Under the pieces are notes generated by a model. That model had not been told where the DNA came from, made no database searches, and saw nothing but the letters and a program-made list of their open reading frames with translations. From Taishania pollutisoli (GTDB taxonomy: Bacteria > Bacteroidota > Bacteroidia > Flavobacteriales_D > Crocinitomicaceae), in contig NZ_JACVEL010000012.1 of assembly GCF_014518315.1 (NCBI RefSeq), positions 1 through 64,000 on the forward strand: DNA of 64,000 nt, read 5' to 3'. Of the stretch, positions 17,488 through 26,909 are shown piece by piece. Within the stretch, counting starts at the first letter, position 1. Every line of letters starts with the position of its first letter. The position numbers and the translations under genes are program-made.

Positions 17488-20400
17488 ATGTTAGACAAAA
17501 TCATTCATTTTAGTATCAGGAATAAACTCTTTATCGGGATTATGACCTTGATACTCATCATCTGGGGTGTCTGGAGTGCTACCAAACTTCCCATCGATGC
17601 CGTACCTGATATCACCAACAACCAGGTACAAATTTTTACAACCTGCCCCACACTTGCAGGACAGGAAGTGGAACAGTTGGTTACTTTTCCGATTGAACAA
17701 AGTATCGCAACTGTACCAAAAATTGAAGAAATCCGTAGTATTTCCCGCTTTGGGTTATCTGTCATCACCGTTGTATTTGAAGAAGACGTTGATATTTATT
17801 TTGCCCGGCAACTGATCAATGAGCGGTTGCAGGAAGCGGTAGACAAAATCCCCGCGGGAATCGGTTCTCCTGAAATGGCTCCGGTCAGCACCGGATTGGG
17901 AGAAGTGTACCAATACATCATTCACCCGAAAAAAGGCAGTGAACAGAAATACAATGCCAAAGACCTACGAACCATGCAGGACTGGATTGTGGCGCGCCAG
18001 CTATACGGAACTCCGGGAATAGCTGAAGTAAACAGTTTTGGCGGGGAGTTAAAGCAATACGAAGTAGCTGTAAATCCAGATCGCTTACGAGCAATGGGAG
18101 TTAGTATTCCGGAACTGTTTACGGCATTGGAAAAAAACAACCAAAACACAGGAGGAGCCTACATTGATAAAAAACCCAATGCATACTTCATCCGTGGAAT
18201 CGGATTAGTGACATCATTAGAAGATGTAAAGAACATTGCAGTCAAAACCACAGGTACAGTTCCCGTCTACATTAAAGATGTAGCAGAAGTACGATTCGGG
18301 CACGCAGTGCGTTACGGCGCATTAACCTACAATGGGAAAGTAGATGCTGTTGGAGGAGTTGTGATGATGCTGAAGGGAGAAAACAGCAACGAGGTTGTTA
18401 AACGAATCAAAGAAAAATTACCGACCATTCAGAACTCCCTGCCGGATGATGTGATCATTGAACCTTACCTGGATCGAACCGAATTGGTTGGAAGAGCAAT
18501 CAGCACAGTCGAAAAAAACCTCATCGAAGGAGCCTTGATCGTTATTTTCGTGTTGGTCATTTTCCTTGGTAACTTACGTGCCGGATTGATTGTCGCATCA
18601 GCGATTCCACTCTCATTGCTCTTTGCATTGGGAATGATGCATGTATTCGGAGTTAGTGCCAACCTGATGAGTTTGGGGGCAATTGACTTCGGCTTAATTG
18701 TCGATGGAGCGGTCATTGTTGTGGAAGCAACGTTGCACCATCTCGGACTCCGAAAGTCAATGAACAGGCTAACGCAACAGGAAATGGATCAGGAGGTGTT
18801 TTTATCAGCCTCTAAAATCCGTACCAGCGCCGCATTTGGAGAAATTATCATCCTAATTGTCTACATCCCGATCCTCACATTGGTCGGAGTGGAGGGAAAA
18901 ATGTTTACCCCAATGGCAAAAACTGTCGGATTTGCTATCCTTGGCGCATTGATCCTTTCGCTGACTTACATTCCGATGATGTGCGCTCTGTTTCTACCGA
19001 AACAACTCAGCAGAAAGAAAACGTTCAGTGATCAGTTGATGGAAAAATTGCAGCAAATCTACGAACCGTTGTTAGAAAAAGCCATTCGCTTCAAGCGTTT
19101 TATTGTAGGAACAACGGTGGCTGTATTTGCACTCTGTATTTTTCTTTTTACCCGCATGGGAGGTGAATTTATTCCACAGTTGCAGGAAGGTGATTTTGCG
19201 TTTCACTGCATTCTTCCCCAGGGAAGTTCACTGAATCAAAGTATCGAAACGTCCATGCAGGCCTCCCGCATTATCAAGGAATTTGACGAAGTAAAGATGG
19301 TGGTTGGTAAAACGGGAGCTGCGGAAGTTCCGACAGACCCGATGCCTCCTGAAGCAACCGATTTAATGATAGTACTGAAACCCGAACGGGAATGGAAATC
19401 CGGAAAAAGTTACAACGAACTGGCAGATGCGATGATGGAAAAACTGGAAGTCATTCCGGGAGTGTTCTTTGAGAAAAACCAACCGATCCAAATGCGCTTC
19501 AATGAACTGATGACCGGAATCCGACAAGATGTAGCTGTTAAAATATTCGGAGAAAACATCGATACCCTTGCTGCTTACGCCAACAAAGTAAGTAACGTTA
19601 TTCAATCCGTTCAGGGAACAACTGCTCCGCAGGTTGAACGGGTCAGCGGATTACCGCAAATCAACATCGGATACGACCGTACGCGCATTGCCAATTACGG
19701 ACTCACCATTCAGGATGTCAATGATGTAGTCAGTACCGCATTTGCAGGAAAAAGTACGGGACAAGTCTACGAAAATGAACGGCGATTCGACCTCGTTGTA
19801 CGATTGGACAGCACCCACAGAAGTAGTATCGAAGATGTAAACAACCTGATGATTCCAACCAATACCGGCCTTCAGATTCCTTTGTCACAGGTAGCAACCA
19901 TTCATTACAAACTGGGGCCTGCCCAAATCAGCCGGGAAGCCGGAAAACGACGTATTGTGATCGGGTTCAATGTCTCGGGAAGAGATGTACAGAGCGTGGT
20001 TGAAGACATTCAGCAGCAATTGGACGAGCAAGTTCAGTTGCCCTCCGGGTATTACTTCACCTATGGCGGACAATTTGAGAACCTCCGGAAAGCAAGCGAC
20101 CGTCTGATGATTGCTGTGCCCGTCTCCCTGTTACTCATCTTCATGCTTCTGTACTTTACCTTTCACTCCTTCAAACAGGCAGGGTTGATCTTCACTGCCA
20201 TTCCGATGAGTGCCATCGGAGGAATACTGGCGTTGCTAATGAGGGGAATGCCCTTTAGTATCAGTGCCGGAATCGGATTCATCGCATTGTTTGGGGTTGC
20301 CGTGTTGAACGGAATTGTACTGATCGGAACATTCAACCAACTCGAAAAAGAAGGAATGAGTAATGTAATACAACGGGTAAAAGAAGGAACGCGTATTCGT

Positions 20401-21804
20401 TTGCGACCTGTTCTGATGACTGCAACCGTTGCTTCTCTGGGATTTTTGCCGATGGCCATTAGTACAAGTGCCGGAGCAGAGGTACAAAAACCATTGGCAA
20501 CAGTGGTCATCGGAGGTTTAACGACAGCAACATTCCTTACCTTATTTGTATTGCCCCTACTCTATATCATTTTCAATTCAACCATTCAATTACCAACTCA
20601 TTTTAAGATGAAAAGCACAACAATTCTTCTCTTGTTTTGTACTTCTGTATTGGGAAGTGTCCACGGTCAGCAGCAGATCACAATTGAAGCAGCAATTGAT
20701 ACCGCTTTACAACACAACCGGCAATTCAAGATCAATGAAGCAGAGATCCGAAGTGCGGGATTCGGTGTGAAAACAGCGATTGAACTCCCAAAAACAGGAG
20801 TCTTTTATGAAAATGAGGATATTCGTCCATCAGATAATATCGGAATTTTGAAAATCGGTATCTCACAAAGTTTTGCCTGGCCGGGACTGTATACCGCACG
20901 AAAAGCATATTTCATGCAGCAACTCAAATATGCGGAACTCAACACGGAAGTATTGAATACCATTGTCAAAAGAGATGTCCGAACAGCGTATTATCAACTG
21001 TGGTACCTGTTGGAAAAACAAGCGCTCTACCAAAAGCTCGACAGCGTCTATTCCGAACTTGCAAGTGCTTCTGAACTTCGGGTGAAAACGGGAGAAGTCG
21101 CAGCACTCGACCAAATCTCAGCAGAAGCCAAACTTCGTGAATTGCAGGCATTCATTGAGCAGAACAAGAAAGACGTGGTGATTCAACAGCAACAACTGAT
21201 GATGTTACTGAACAAAAATGAATGGTTATTACCCGTTGCGGAGTCACTGGCAAAAATAGATGTCACACTCTCCATTGACCAGGAAAGTCATCCGGTTCTC
21301 GATCTTCAACAACAAAATGTAGCCATTGCCGCATTCAAGATTGCAATTCAGCGCAACAATGCCATGCCGGAGCTGTCCGGTAGGTTCTTTACACAACGTA
21401 TGTGGGGAGCAAAAGATCCGTTTACCGGGTTTTCCGTTACAGCTTCTTTTCCCTTGCTCGGAATAGGTGCTTATCGGAATAATGTGCGGGTTGCAAATGC
21501 TGAGAAAGAAGTGCAGGAAGAAACTTTTTTATATCAGTCGCAATTGTTTCAAACCCAACGGGCAACGATTCTTTCCGAAATCGAGAAGAGTCATTCATTG
21601 CTTCAATTCTATGAAACAATCGGTTTAAAACAAGCGGACGCGATCATCAAGGCGGCAACAATCGGTTACAATACCGGTGAGATCAGCTTCGCGGAATTGA
21701 GCCAGTTTCTCTCCCAGGCAATCGGCATTCGTCAGAATTACCTGGATGTACTCAATCAATACAATCAATCAGCCATTCAATTAAACTACATCAATAATAA
21801 ATAA
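17488..21804 (+). CDS. CusA/CzcA-type RND metal efflux pump fused to a TolC-like outer-membrane factor
   Basis: The protein has 1438 residues. Residues 1-~1035 form a complete heavy-metal RND transporter: IIHFSIRNKLFIGIMTLILIIWG as TM1, porter loops, LIVDGAVIVVEA in TM4 with the conserved Asp, and a second six-helix block ending LTLFVLPLLYIIFN. At residue ~1041 the sequence restarts with a signal-like segment (MKSTTILLLFCTSVLGSVHGQ). It then continues as a ~400-residue TolC/CusC-like coiled-coil domain (ITIEAAIDTALQHNRQFKI ... YNTGEISFAELSQFL). Such fusions are common in Bacteroidota. The pump would move a divalent or monovalent metal from periplasm to outside with the CusB-like protein encoded 11 nt downstream. 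The exact metal cannot be read from sequence. Confidence 0.93.
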   Translation: MLDKIIHFSIRNKLFIGIMTLILIIWGVWSATKLPIDAVPDITNNQVQIFTTCPTLAGQEVEQLVTFPIEQSIATVPKIEEIRSISRFGLSVITVVFEEDVDIYFARQLINERLQEAVDKIPAGIGSPEMAPVSTGLGEVYQYIIHPKKGSEQKYNAKDLRTMQDWIVARQLYGTPGIAEVNSFGGELKQYEVAVNPDRLRAMGVSIPELFTALEKNNQNTGGAYIDKKPNAYFIRGIGLVTSLEDVKNIAVKTTGTVPVYIKDVAEVRFGHAVRYGALTYNGKVDAVGGVVMMLKGENSNEVVKRIKEKLPTIQNSLPDDVIIEPYLDRTELVGRAISTVEKNLIEGALIVIFVLVIFLGNLRAGLIVASAIPLSLLFALGMMHVFGVSANLMSLGAIDFGLIVDGAVIVVEATLHHLGLRKSMNRLTQQEMDQEVFLSASKIRTSAAFGEIIILIVYIPILTLVGVEGKMFTPMAKTVGFAILGALILSLTYIPMMCALFLPKQLSRKKTFSDQLMEKLQQIYEPLLEKAIRFKRFIVGTTVAVFALCIFLFTRMGGEFIPQLQEGDFAFHCILPQGSSLNQSIETSMQASRIIKEFDEVKMVVGKTGAAEVPTDPMPPEATDLMIVLKPEREWKSGKSYNELADAMMEKLEVIPGVFFEKNQPIQMRFNELMTGIRQDVAVKIFGENIDTLAAYANKVSNVIQSVQGTTAPQVERVSGLPQINIGYDRTRIANYGLTIQDVNDVVSTAFAGKSTGQVYENERRFDLVVRLDSTHRSSIEDVNNLMIPTNTGLQIPLSQVATIHYKLGPAQISREAGKRRIVIGFNVSGRDVQSVVEDIQQQLDEQVQLPSGYYFTYGGQFENLRKASDRLMIAVPVSLLLIFMLLYFTFHSFKQAGLIFTAIPMSAIGGILALLMRGMPFSISAGIGFIALFGVAVLNGIVLIGTFNQLEKEGMSNVIQRVKEGTRIRLRPVLMTATVASLGFLPMAISTSAGAEVQKPLATVVIGGLTTATFLTLFVLPLLYIIFNSTIQLPTHFKMKSTTILLLFCTSVLGSVHGQQQITIEAAIDTALQHNRQFKINEAEIRSAGFGVKTAIELPKTGVFYENEDIRPSDNIGILKIGISQSFAWPGLYTARKAYFMQQLKYAELNTEVLNTIVKRDVRTAYYQLWYLLEKQALYQKLDSVYSELASASELRVKTGEVAALDQISAEAKLRELQAFIEQNKKDVVIQQQQLMMLLNKNEWLLPVAESLAKIDVTLSIDQESHPVLDLQQQNVAIAAFKIAIQRNNAMPELSGRFFTQRMWGAKDPFTGFSVTASFPLLGIGAYRNNVRVANAEKEVQEETFLYQSQLFQTQRATILSEIEKSHSLLQFYETIGLKQADAIIKAATIGYNTGEISFAELSQFLSQAIGIRQNYLDVLNQYNQSAIQLNYINNK

Positions 21805-21815
21805 TATAAAGTTGT

Positions 21816-23123
21816 ATGAAAAGCTTAATAAACATCATATTCGTGTGCACCTCTCTCCTGCTGTTGAACAGTTGCGGAGAAGCACATAAAGAAGGAGACG
21901 GTCACAATCACGGGACAACTTCATCAGCAGATCATGAAGAAGCAACTGCCACCGTTACAACATTGACACAGGAGCAAATAAAAGCAGTCGGCATCACACT
22001 GGGGACAATTGAATACAAACAACTGACCGCATCCATAAAAGCAAACGGTGCCTTGCGCGTACCCAACAACAACAAGGGAAATGCAACCTCCCTCTACGGA
22101 GGTGTCGTAAAAACACTGACAGTCCAGATTGGCGACCACGTGAAAAAAGGTCAGGTCATAGCAACCATTGCCAATCCTCAGTTTATTCAATTACAGGAAG
22201 AATACCTGACCATCGACAGCAGGATTACACTTGCCGAACAGGAAATGCAACGTCAAAAAGAATTGAGCGAAGGAAATGCCGGGGCTAAAAAAAACTTGCA
22301 GTCGGCAACAGCAGAGCTAAATACACTCCGTACACGAAAGGCATCCCTTCAACAACAAATCCAGTTAATGGGCATCAATCCGAACACTGTCAGTAATTCC
22401 AATTTACGCTCCGCATTGACGGTTACAAGCCCCATCAGTGGTACTGTCAGCAATGTATTTGCCAAGATCGGAAGCTATGTCGATGTTGCATTTCCGGTGA
22501 TTGAAATTGTCGACAACAGTTCTCTGCACCTGGATCTACAAGTATTTGAAAAAGATCTTCCGAAGATCAGAGTCGGGCAAATCATTCACTTTACCCTGAC
22601 TAACAATCCGGAAAAAGAGTACGATGCAACTGTTTTCAGCATCGGTTCTTCTTTTGAAAACGAAAGCAAGAGCATTGCTGTACACGCAAAGGTTTCAGGA
22701 ACGCCAACAGGGCTCATTGACGGGATGAACATTACGGGAATTGTAAGCCTGGATCATGTTAAAAGTCCGGCCGTTCCCAATGAAGCGATTGTTGAAGCTG
22801 ACGGTAAATATTATATCTTTATTCAAACCGATAGAGAAGCACAGGAACACCATGAAGAAAACGGACATGATGATCACGGACACGCACACGATGAAGGAGA
22901 AGCTACGCACAATCACACCGATGAAACCGAAGCTGGAAAACATGCGAACGAACAGGTAAAAACGATGAATTTTGAAAAAACAGAAGTGATCAAAGGAGTA
23001 TCTGATTTAGGATATACAGCCGTGACGTTTATTACAGAAGTTCCGGCGAATGTAAAAATTGTAACCAAAGGAGCATTTTTTATCAATGCCAAATTAAGTA
23101 ATACGGGAGGCCATCAACATTAA
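21816..23123 (+). CDS. CusB-type RND periplasmic adaptor lipoprotein
   Basis: This 435-aa membrane-fusion protein has a lipobox ending at C20 (LLLLNSCGE). A His-rich N-terminal stretch (EGDGHNHG) is followed by a barrel/lipoyl region (GGVVKTLTVQIGDHVKKGQVIATI ... LTVTSPISGTVSNVFAKIGSYVD) flanking an alpha-hairpin. The C-terminal third carries a second, very His/Asp/Glu-rich linker (residues ~345-385, HHEENGHDDHGHAHDEGE), probably a metal buffer. It lies 11 nt after the RND-TolC fusion gene and 5 nt before a Fur-family gene, so one operon is likely. It links the inner-membrane pump to its outer-membrane partner. Confidence 0.92.
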   Translation: MKSLINIIFVCTSLLLLNSCGEAHKEGDGHNHGTTSSADHEEATATVTTLTQEQIKAVGITLGTIEYKQLTASIKANGALRVPNNNKGNATSLYGGVVKTLTVQIGDHVKKGQVIATIANPQFIQLQEEYLTIDSRITLAEQEMQRQKELSEGNAGAKKNLQSATAELNTLRTRKASLQQQIQLMGINPNTVSNSNLRSALTVTSPISGTVSNVFAKIGSYVDVAFPVIEIVDNSSLHLDLQVFEKDLPKIRVGQIIHFTLTNNPEKEYDATVFSIGSSFENESKSIAVHAKVSGTPTGLIDGMNITGIVSLDHVKSPAVPNEAIVEADGKYYIFIQTDREAQEHHEENGHDDHGHAHDEGEATHNHTDETEAGKHANEQVKTMNFEKTEVIKGVSDLGYTAVTFITEVPANVKIVTKGAFFINAKLSNTGGHQH

Positions 23124-23128
23124 TTGCC

Positions 23129-23548
23129 ATGAAAAAGAAAATTGAACGTAAGCTCATCGATAAAAACACGCGGCCGACCAGCATGCGAATCCTGGTATAC
23201 GATTTTTTAAGCACACAGGAAGTCGCCTTGTCACTCACCGAGATTGAACATTATTTCGATCAGGCAGACAGAGTAACCTTGTACAGAACCCTGAAAACAT
23301 TTGAAGAGAAAGGAATTGTTCACAGCATTCAGGAAAACAATACCAGCAAGTACAAATTGTGTCACGACGACTGTAACGAAACGACACACAAAGACACACA
23401 CCTGCATTTTTATTGTAAAATCTGTAAACAGACAACCTGTAAAGAGGAAATTGTCTTTCCCATGCACCCCGGTCTGAATTTCCGGATCGACGAAATTCGT
23501 TTTTTTGCCAAAGGAGTGTGCGAACAGTGTATCGCAGAAATTAACTGA
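23129..23548 (+). CDS. Fur-family metalloregulator of the efflux cluster
   Basis: The 139-aa protein has the winged-helix half (RPTSMRILVYDFLSTQ ... RVTLYRTLKTFEEKGIVHSI) and a C-terminal dimer/metal domain. A structural zinc site is formed by C96-x-x-C99 and C131-x-x-C134; HKDTHLHF (H91, H93) provides regulatory ligands. It lies 5 nt after the adaptor gene. The candidate operator is the TGCAAT-N3-ATTGCA palindrome found at this operon and at the downstream ATPase. Whether it senses Zn, Fe, peroxide or another signal cannot be decided from sequence. Confidence 0.9.
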   Translation: MKKKIERKLIDKNTRPTSMRILVYDFLSTQEVALSLTEIEHYFDQADRVTLYRTLKTFEEKGIVHSIQENNTSKYKLCHDDCNETTHKDTHLHFYCKICKQTTCKEEIVFPMHPGLNFRIDEIRFFAKGVCEQCIAEIN

Positions 23549-23562
23549 ATCAATACTACCTG

Positions 23563-23597
23563 AAAAAATCCTGTTTCTGATTGAAGCAGGATTTTTT
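23563..23597 (+). terminator. Rho-independent terminator of the cus-fur operon
   Basis: An 11-bp perfect stem (AAAAAATCCTG / CAGGATTTTTT) with a 13-nt loop lies 14 nt after the Fur-family stop. Confidence 0.88.
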
Positions 23598-23670
23598 TTG
23601 TTTTATTAAGAGCAAAAAAATTACTATATTCAACTAATCAACAACTTAAACAACAGTAAACCGCCATACT

Positions 23671-24186
23671 ATGTACTTACCGGATATTCACCGCAAAATA
23701 TATGAAATACGTGATCAGAAGGTCTTATTGGATTTTGATCTTGCAGAATTATACGAGGTAGAAACAAAACGCTTGAACGAGGCTGTAAAAAGAAATCTGG
23801 ACCGTTTCCCCGAACGATTCATGTTTCGTCTCACGCAGGAAGAATGGAACCTGATGCGGTCGCAAATTGCGACCGCATCAGATCAATCCAAACGAAATAC
23901 ATCTACAACACCTTTTGCATTTACAGAACACGGCGTTACGATGCTCGCAAGTATTTTAAGAAGTAAGAAAGCTGTTAAAACAAATATTTTAATTGTTGAA
24001 GCATTTATAGCACTAAAGGAATTTGCACTAAATTATGTGGAACTTTCTACGAAATTAAAAGAAATAGAAACGACTTATAACAAACAGTTCAAAGATGTAT
24101 ACGATGCAATTAACTACCTTTTAAAAAAGGATCAACACATCGTCAATCAGGAAGATCGGAAGCGAATAGGATTTAAGAAAAATTAA
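23671..24186 (+). CDS. ORF6N-domain protein
   Basis: The 171-aa protein has an N-terminal ORF6N domain (IRDQKVLLDFDLAELYEVETKRLNEAVKRNLDRFPERFMFRLT) and the usual FAFTEHGVTMLASILRSKKAV segment. A C-terminal coiled coil/helix (ELSTKLKEIETTYNKQF) follows. ORF6N occurs in phage antirepressors (KilA-N group) and in many solitary chromosomal copies of unknown role. The gene lies between the metal-efflux operon and the P1B ATPase, each side with its own signals, so it looks like an insert in the metal island. A 31-nt palindrome lies within codons ~61-70. Confidence 0.85.
   Translation: MYLPDIHRKIYEIRDQKVLLDFDLAELYEVETKRLNEAVKRNLDRFPERFMFRLTQEEWNLMRSQIATASDQSKRNTSTTPFAFTEHGVTMLASILRSKKAVKTNILIVEAFIALKEFALNYVELSTKLKEIETTYNKQFKDVYDAINYLLKKDQHIVNQEDRKRIGFKKN
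23851..23881 (+). repeat. 31-nt perfect palindrome inside the ORF6N gene
   Basis: The left arm CTGATGCGGTCGCAA and its exact reverse complement are separated by one base (15-1-15). The stem is much more GC-rich than the surrounding gene and encodes LMRSQIATASD in frame. It could fold as a strong mRNA hairpin or serve as a protein-binding site. Confidence 0.9.
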
Positions 24187-24247
24187 TGTCTTTTATTGGA
24201 TTTTAGTTCTTCCAAATCTGGATTTACTCTCCTTTACTTTTTTACTT

Positions 24248-24262
24248 TGCAATAGCATTGCA
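24248..24262 (+). promoter_or_regulatory. 15-nt palindrome TGCAAT-N3-ATTGCA, metal operator candidate (copy 2)
   Basis: TGCAATAGCATTGCA is a perfect 6-3-6 inverted repeat with the same arms as 16990-17004. It overlaps a near-consensus -7 element (TACTTTG at 24243-24249) 40 nt before the ATPase ATG. Confidence 0.7.
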
Positions 24263-24302
24263 CGCTCTTCGTCACTACCTTTGTTGTACAAATTTTGAAG
24301 GC

Positions 24303-26288
24303 ATGAAGCATCAACAGTATTCTGATGAAAACGAACAGCATTCCTGCTGTACACAAACAGAAAAAATCCATTCGCATACAGAACATCATCAACATGACGG
24401 TCACGACCACAGCCACGATAGCGATAAAAATACATTCAGTATGTTTCTGCCTGCCGGTTGCTCGCTTGTACTATTACTATTGGCAATTGCATTCGACAAC
24501 TGGATCCCGCAAAGTTGGTTCAACAGTTGGATTCGGGTTCTGTGGTACGTTGTCGCATACATTCCTGTAGGATTTCCGGTATTAAAAGATGCTGTTACAA
24601 GTATTCGGAAAGGAGACATTTTTTCCGAATTCCTGCTGATGGGAATCGCTACGATCGGAGCATTTGCAATCGGAGAATACCCGGAAGGAGTTGCCGTGAT
24701 GCTCTTTTATGCTGTCGGAGAAGTTTTCCAGACATTGGCGGTATCACGTGCGAAAAGTAACATAAAATCCTTGCTGGATCAACGTCCGGATGAAGTAACC
24801 ATCCTCCGGGAAGGGCAACCTCAAATAATCAAAGCAGAGGCAGCAAAAATCGGAGATATCATTCAACTGAAACCCGGAGAAAAATTAGGATTGGATGGAG
24901 AACTCATCTCCGAAAGAGCTGCATTCAATACCGCTGCATTGACCGGAGAAAGTAAACCAGATACAAAAGAAAAAGGAGAAACAGTACTGGCGGGGATGAT
25001 TAATTTGAACACGGTTAGTCAGGTACGCGTTACTACTGAATATACCGACAGTAAACTGAGTAAAATTCTGGAATTGGTTCAAAATGCTACAGCCAAAAAA
25101 GCACCAACGGAATTATTTATCCGGAAATTTGCGAAAATATATACACCGATTGTTGTTTTCCTGGCAATCGGAATCTGTCTGCTCCCTGCTCTTTTTGTGA
25201 ATCATTATCAGTTCAACGACTGGTTGTACCGATCGTTAATATTTCTCGTAATCTCGTGCCCGTGCGCACTCGTCATTTCCATTCCATTGGGATATTTCGG
25301 AGGTATCGGGGCAGCCAGCAGGAATGGAATCTTGTTTAAAGGAAGTAATTTTCTCGACAAACTGGCTGAAATACAAAACGTGGTGATGGATAAAACCGGG
25401 ACGATGACCGAAGGAGTTTTTAAGGTCCGGGAAGTCGTTTTTAATACTGCTTTCGACAGAGATGAATTGTTGAAAATGATCAATGTGCTGGAAAGTATGA
25501 GCACCCACCCTATTGCTACGGCTATTCATGAATACGTCGGGACGTTGGATACATCAATTCAACTCTCGCATACAGAAGAAATTCCGGGACACGGTTTGAA
25601 AACAATCATCCATGGGAAAGAATTATTGGCAGGAAATTTTAAACTGATGGACCAATTCAACATTTCCTACGCTGTTAATCCTTCGGAAATTGTCTACACA
25701 ACGATTGCCATTGCTTACGACAAGCAATTTGTCGGGTACATCACCATTGCCGACAGCATCAAAGAAGACGCACAAAAAACCATTCACCTGCTTCACCAAC
25801 TGAACGTAAAAACAACCATGTTGAGCGGAGATAAAAGCACGGTTGTCAACTATGTAGCAAAAGAACTGGGAATCGACAATGCGCACGGAGATTTATTGCC
25901 GGAAGATAAAGTGAATAAGGTAAAAGCAATCAAAGCACGGAATGAAAGTGTTGCATTTGTAGGTGATGGTGTCAATGATGCACCGGTTGTTGCGTTGAGT
26001 GATGTAGGTATCGCGATGGGTGGCCTGGGAAGTGACGCGACCATTGAAACAGCAGATGTTGTCATCCAGGACGATAAACCATCTAAAATTCCGGTTGCAA
26101 TCAATATCGGGAAGCAAACCAAAAAGATCGTCTGGCAAAATATCATCCTTGCATTTGCCGTAAAAGCGGTGGTACTCATTCTCGGAGCCGGAGGGCTGGC
26201 AACGATGTGGGAAGCAGTCTTCGCAGATGTCGGGGTCGCATTACTGGCAATATTGAACGCTATACGAATCCAACGAATGACGTTTTAA
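24303..26288 (+). CDS. P1B-type Zn/Cd/Pb-translocating ATPase
   Basis: This 661-aa ATPase uses ATP hydrolysis to export soft divalent metals across the inner membrane. The first ~55 residues are His/Asp-rich (SHTEHHQHDGHDHSHD) and replace a CxxC metal-binding domain. The TM metal site is C319-P-C321 in SCPCAL; the phosphorylated Asp is D363 in DKTGTMTEG. STHPIATAI (HP motif) and GDGVNDAPVVALSDVGIAMG follow. Lys (FAVKAVV) and Asp (FADVGVALL) in the last helices fit the Zn/Cd/Pb subgroup. The start is placed at the ATG after the operator; an upstream TTG frame would run through that palindrome. Confidence 0.92.
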   Translation: MKHQQYSDENEQHSCCTQTEKIHSHTEHHQHDGHDHSHDSDKNTFSMFLPAGCSLVLLLLAIAFDNWIPQSWFNSWIRVLWYVVAYIPVGFPVLKDAVTSIRKGDIFSEFLLMGIATIGAFAIGEYPEGVAVMLFYAVGEVFQTLAVSRAKSNIKSLLDQRPDEVTILREGQPQIIKAEAAKIGDIIQLKPGEKLGLDGELISERAAFNTAALTGESKPDTKEKGETVLAGMINLNTVSQVRVTTEYTDSKLSKILELVQNATAKKAPTELFIRKFAKIYTPIVVFLAIGICLLPALFVNHYQFNDWLYRSLIFLVISCPCALVISIPLGYFGGIGAASRNGILFKGSNFLDKLAEIQNVVMDKTGTMTEGVFKVREVVFNTAFDRDELLKMINVLESMSTHPIATAIHEYVGTLDTSIQLSHTEEIPGHGLKTIIHGKELLAGNFKLMDQFNISYAVNPSEIVYTTIAIAYDKQFVGYITIADSIKEDAQKTIHLLHQLNVKTTMLSGDKSTVVNYVAKELGIDNAHGDLLPEDKVNKVKAIKARNESVAFVGDGVNDAPVVALSDVGIAMGGLGSDATIETADVVIQDDKPSKIPVAINIGKQTKKIVWQNIILAFAVKAVVLILGAGGLATMWEAVFADVGVALLAILNAIRIQRMTF

Positions 26289-26323
26289 CAACGCGAATGA
26301 AACAGAGCGTATCATGAAAACAA

Positions 26324-26347
26324 AAAGGGAAGCAGAAGCTTCCCTTT
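26324..26347. terminator. Bidirectional terminator between ATPase gene and tRNA-His
   Basis: A perfect 10-bp stem (AAAGGGAAGC / GCTTCCCTTT) with a 4-nt loop is flanked by A and T runs on both sides. It can serve the plus-strand ATPase gene and the minus-strand tRNA. Confidence 0.8.
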
Positions 26348-26356
26348 ACTTTTGAG

Positions 26357-26430
<74 letters not shown>

Positions 26431-26606
26431 CATAAACTGCATTTTTTCAAATGCGAGTGCAAATATAATGAATTGTTTTGAATTTCCGAACAACCTCACA
26501 CTATTTTTTTGTGAAGTTTTCATCTCCTCCCCCTCAATTAACTGACAATCATATTCATTTATTTGTTGTTGTTATTCGAATTCCTTGTTATCTCGTTTTT
26601 CATTCC

Positions 26607-26635
26607 TTTGATATCTGCTATTTTTAGTATCTTTG
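26607..26635 (+). promoter_or_regulatory. Promoter of the cobalamin operon
   Basis: A -33 TTTG at 26607-26610 and a -7 TATCTTTG at 26628-26635 are 17 nt apart, matching the Bacteroidota consensus. The predicted start near 26642 lies just before the riboswitch. Confidence 0.65.
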
Positions 26636-26641
26636 CACTGC

Positions 26642-26790
26642 TTTCTGCGAAGGAATTTGGTGTAAATCCAAAACTGTAACTGCAGCTGTTAGCACTGTGA
26701 AATCGCTTCATAAAGCCACTGTCCGGCATCCAACGGATGGGAAGGCGAAGTTGAGTTGGTGTAAGTCAGAATACTTCTCTCAAAGCATAA
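26642..26790 (+). ncRNA. Cobalamin (adenosylcobalamin-type) riboswitch
   Basis: The ordered conserved blocks of a B12 riboswitch are present. They are GGAATTTGGTGTAAATCCAAAACTGTAA (26651 on), GCCACTG (26715), GGATGGGAAGGCGAAG (26735) and the B12 box AGTCAGAATAC (26764-26774). It lies between a consensus promoter and the first gene of a four-gene uptake operon. Cobalamin binding would repress the operon. The ~120 nt from 26790 to the ATG at 26910 must hold the expression platform; no clear terminator was seen there. Confidence 0.85.
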
Positions 26791-26909
26791 CATAACGAAG
26801 GCTTCAGATTAAAGTCGGGCGTTAACCAATGGCTTCTTCCGTCATTGATTGATTACCTTATTTAGCTGATTCTTCACTTTTAATTATTAACATTTTAAAA
26901 TTTAAAAGC

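Noticed and set aside
24258-24302. A TTG start for the P1B ATPase 45 nt upstream
   Set aside because: It would translate through part of the operator palindrome at 24248-24262 and adds residues without family similarity; the ATG at 24303 begins the His-rich leader.
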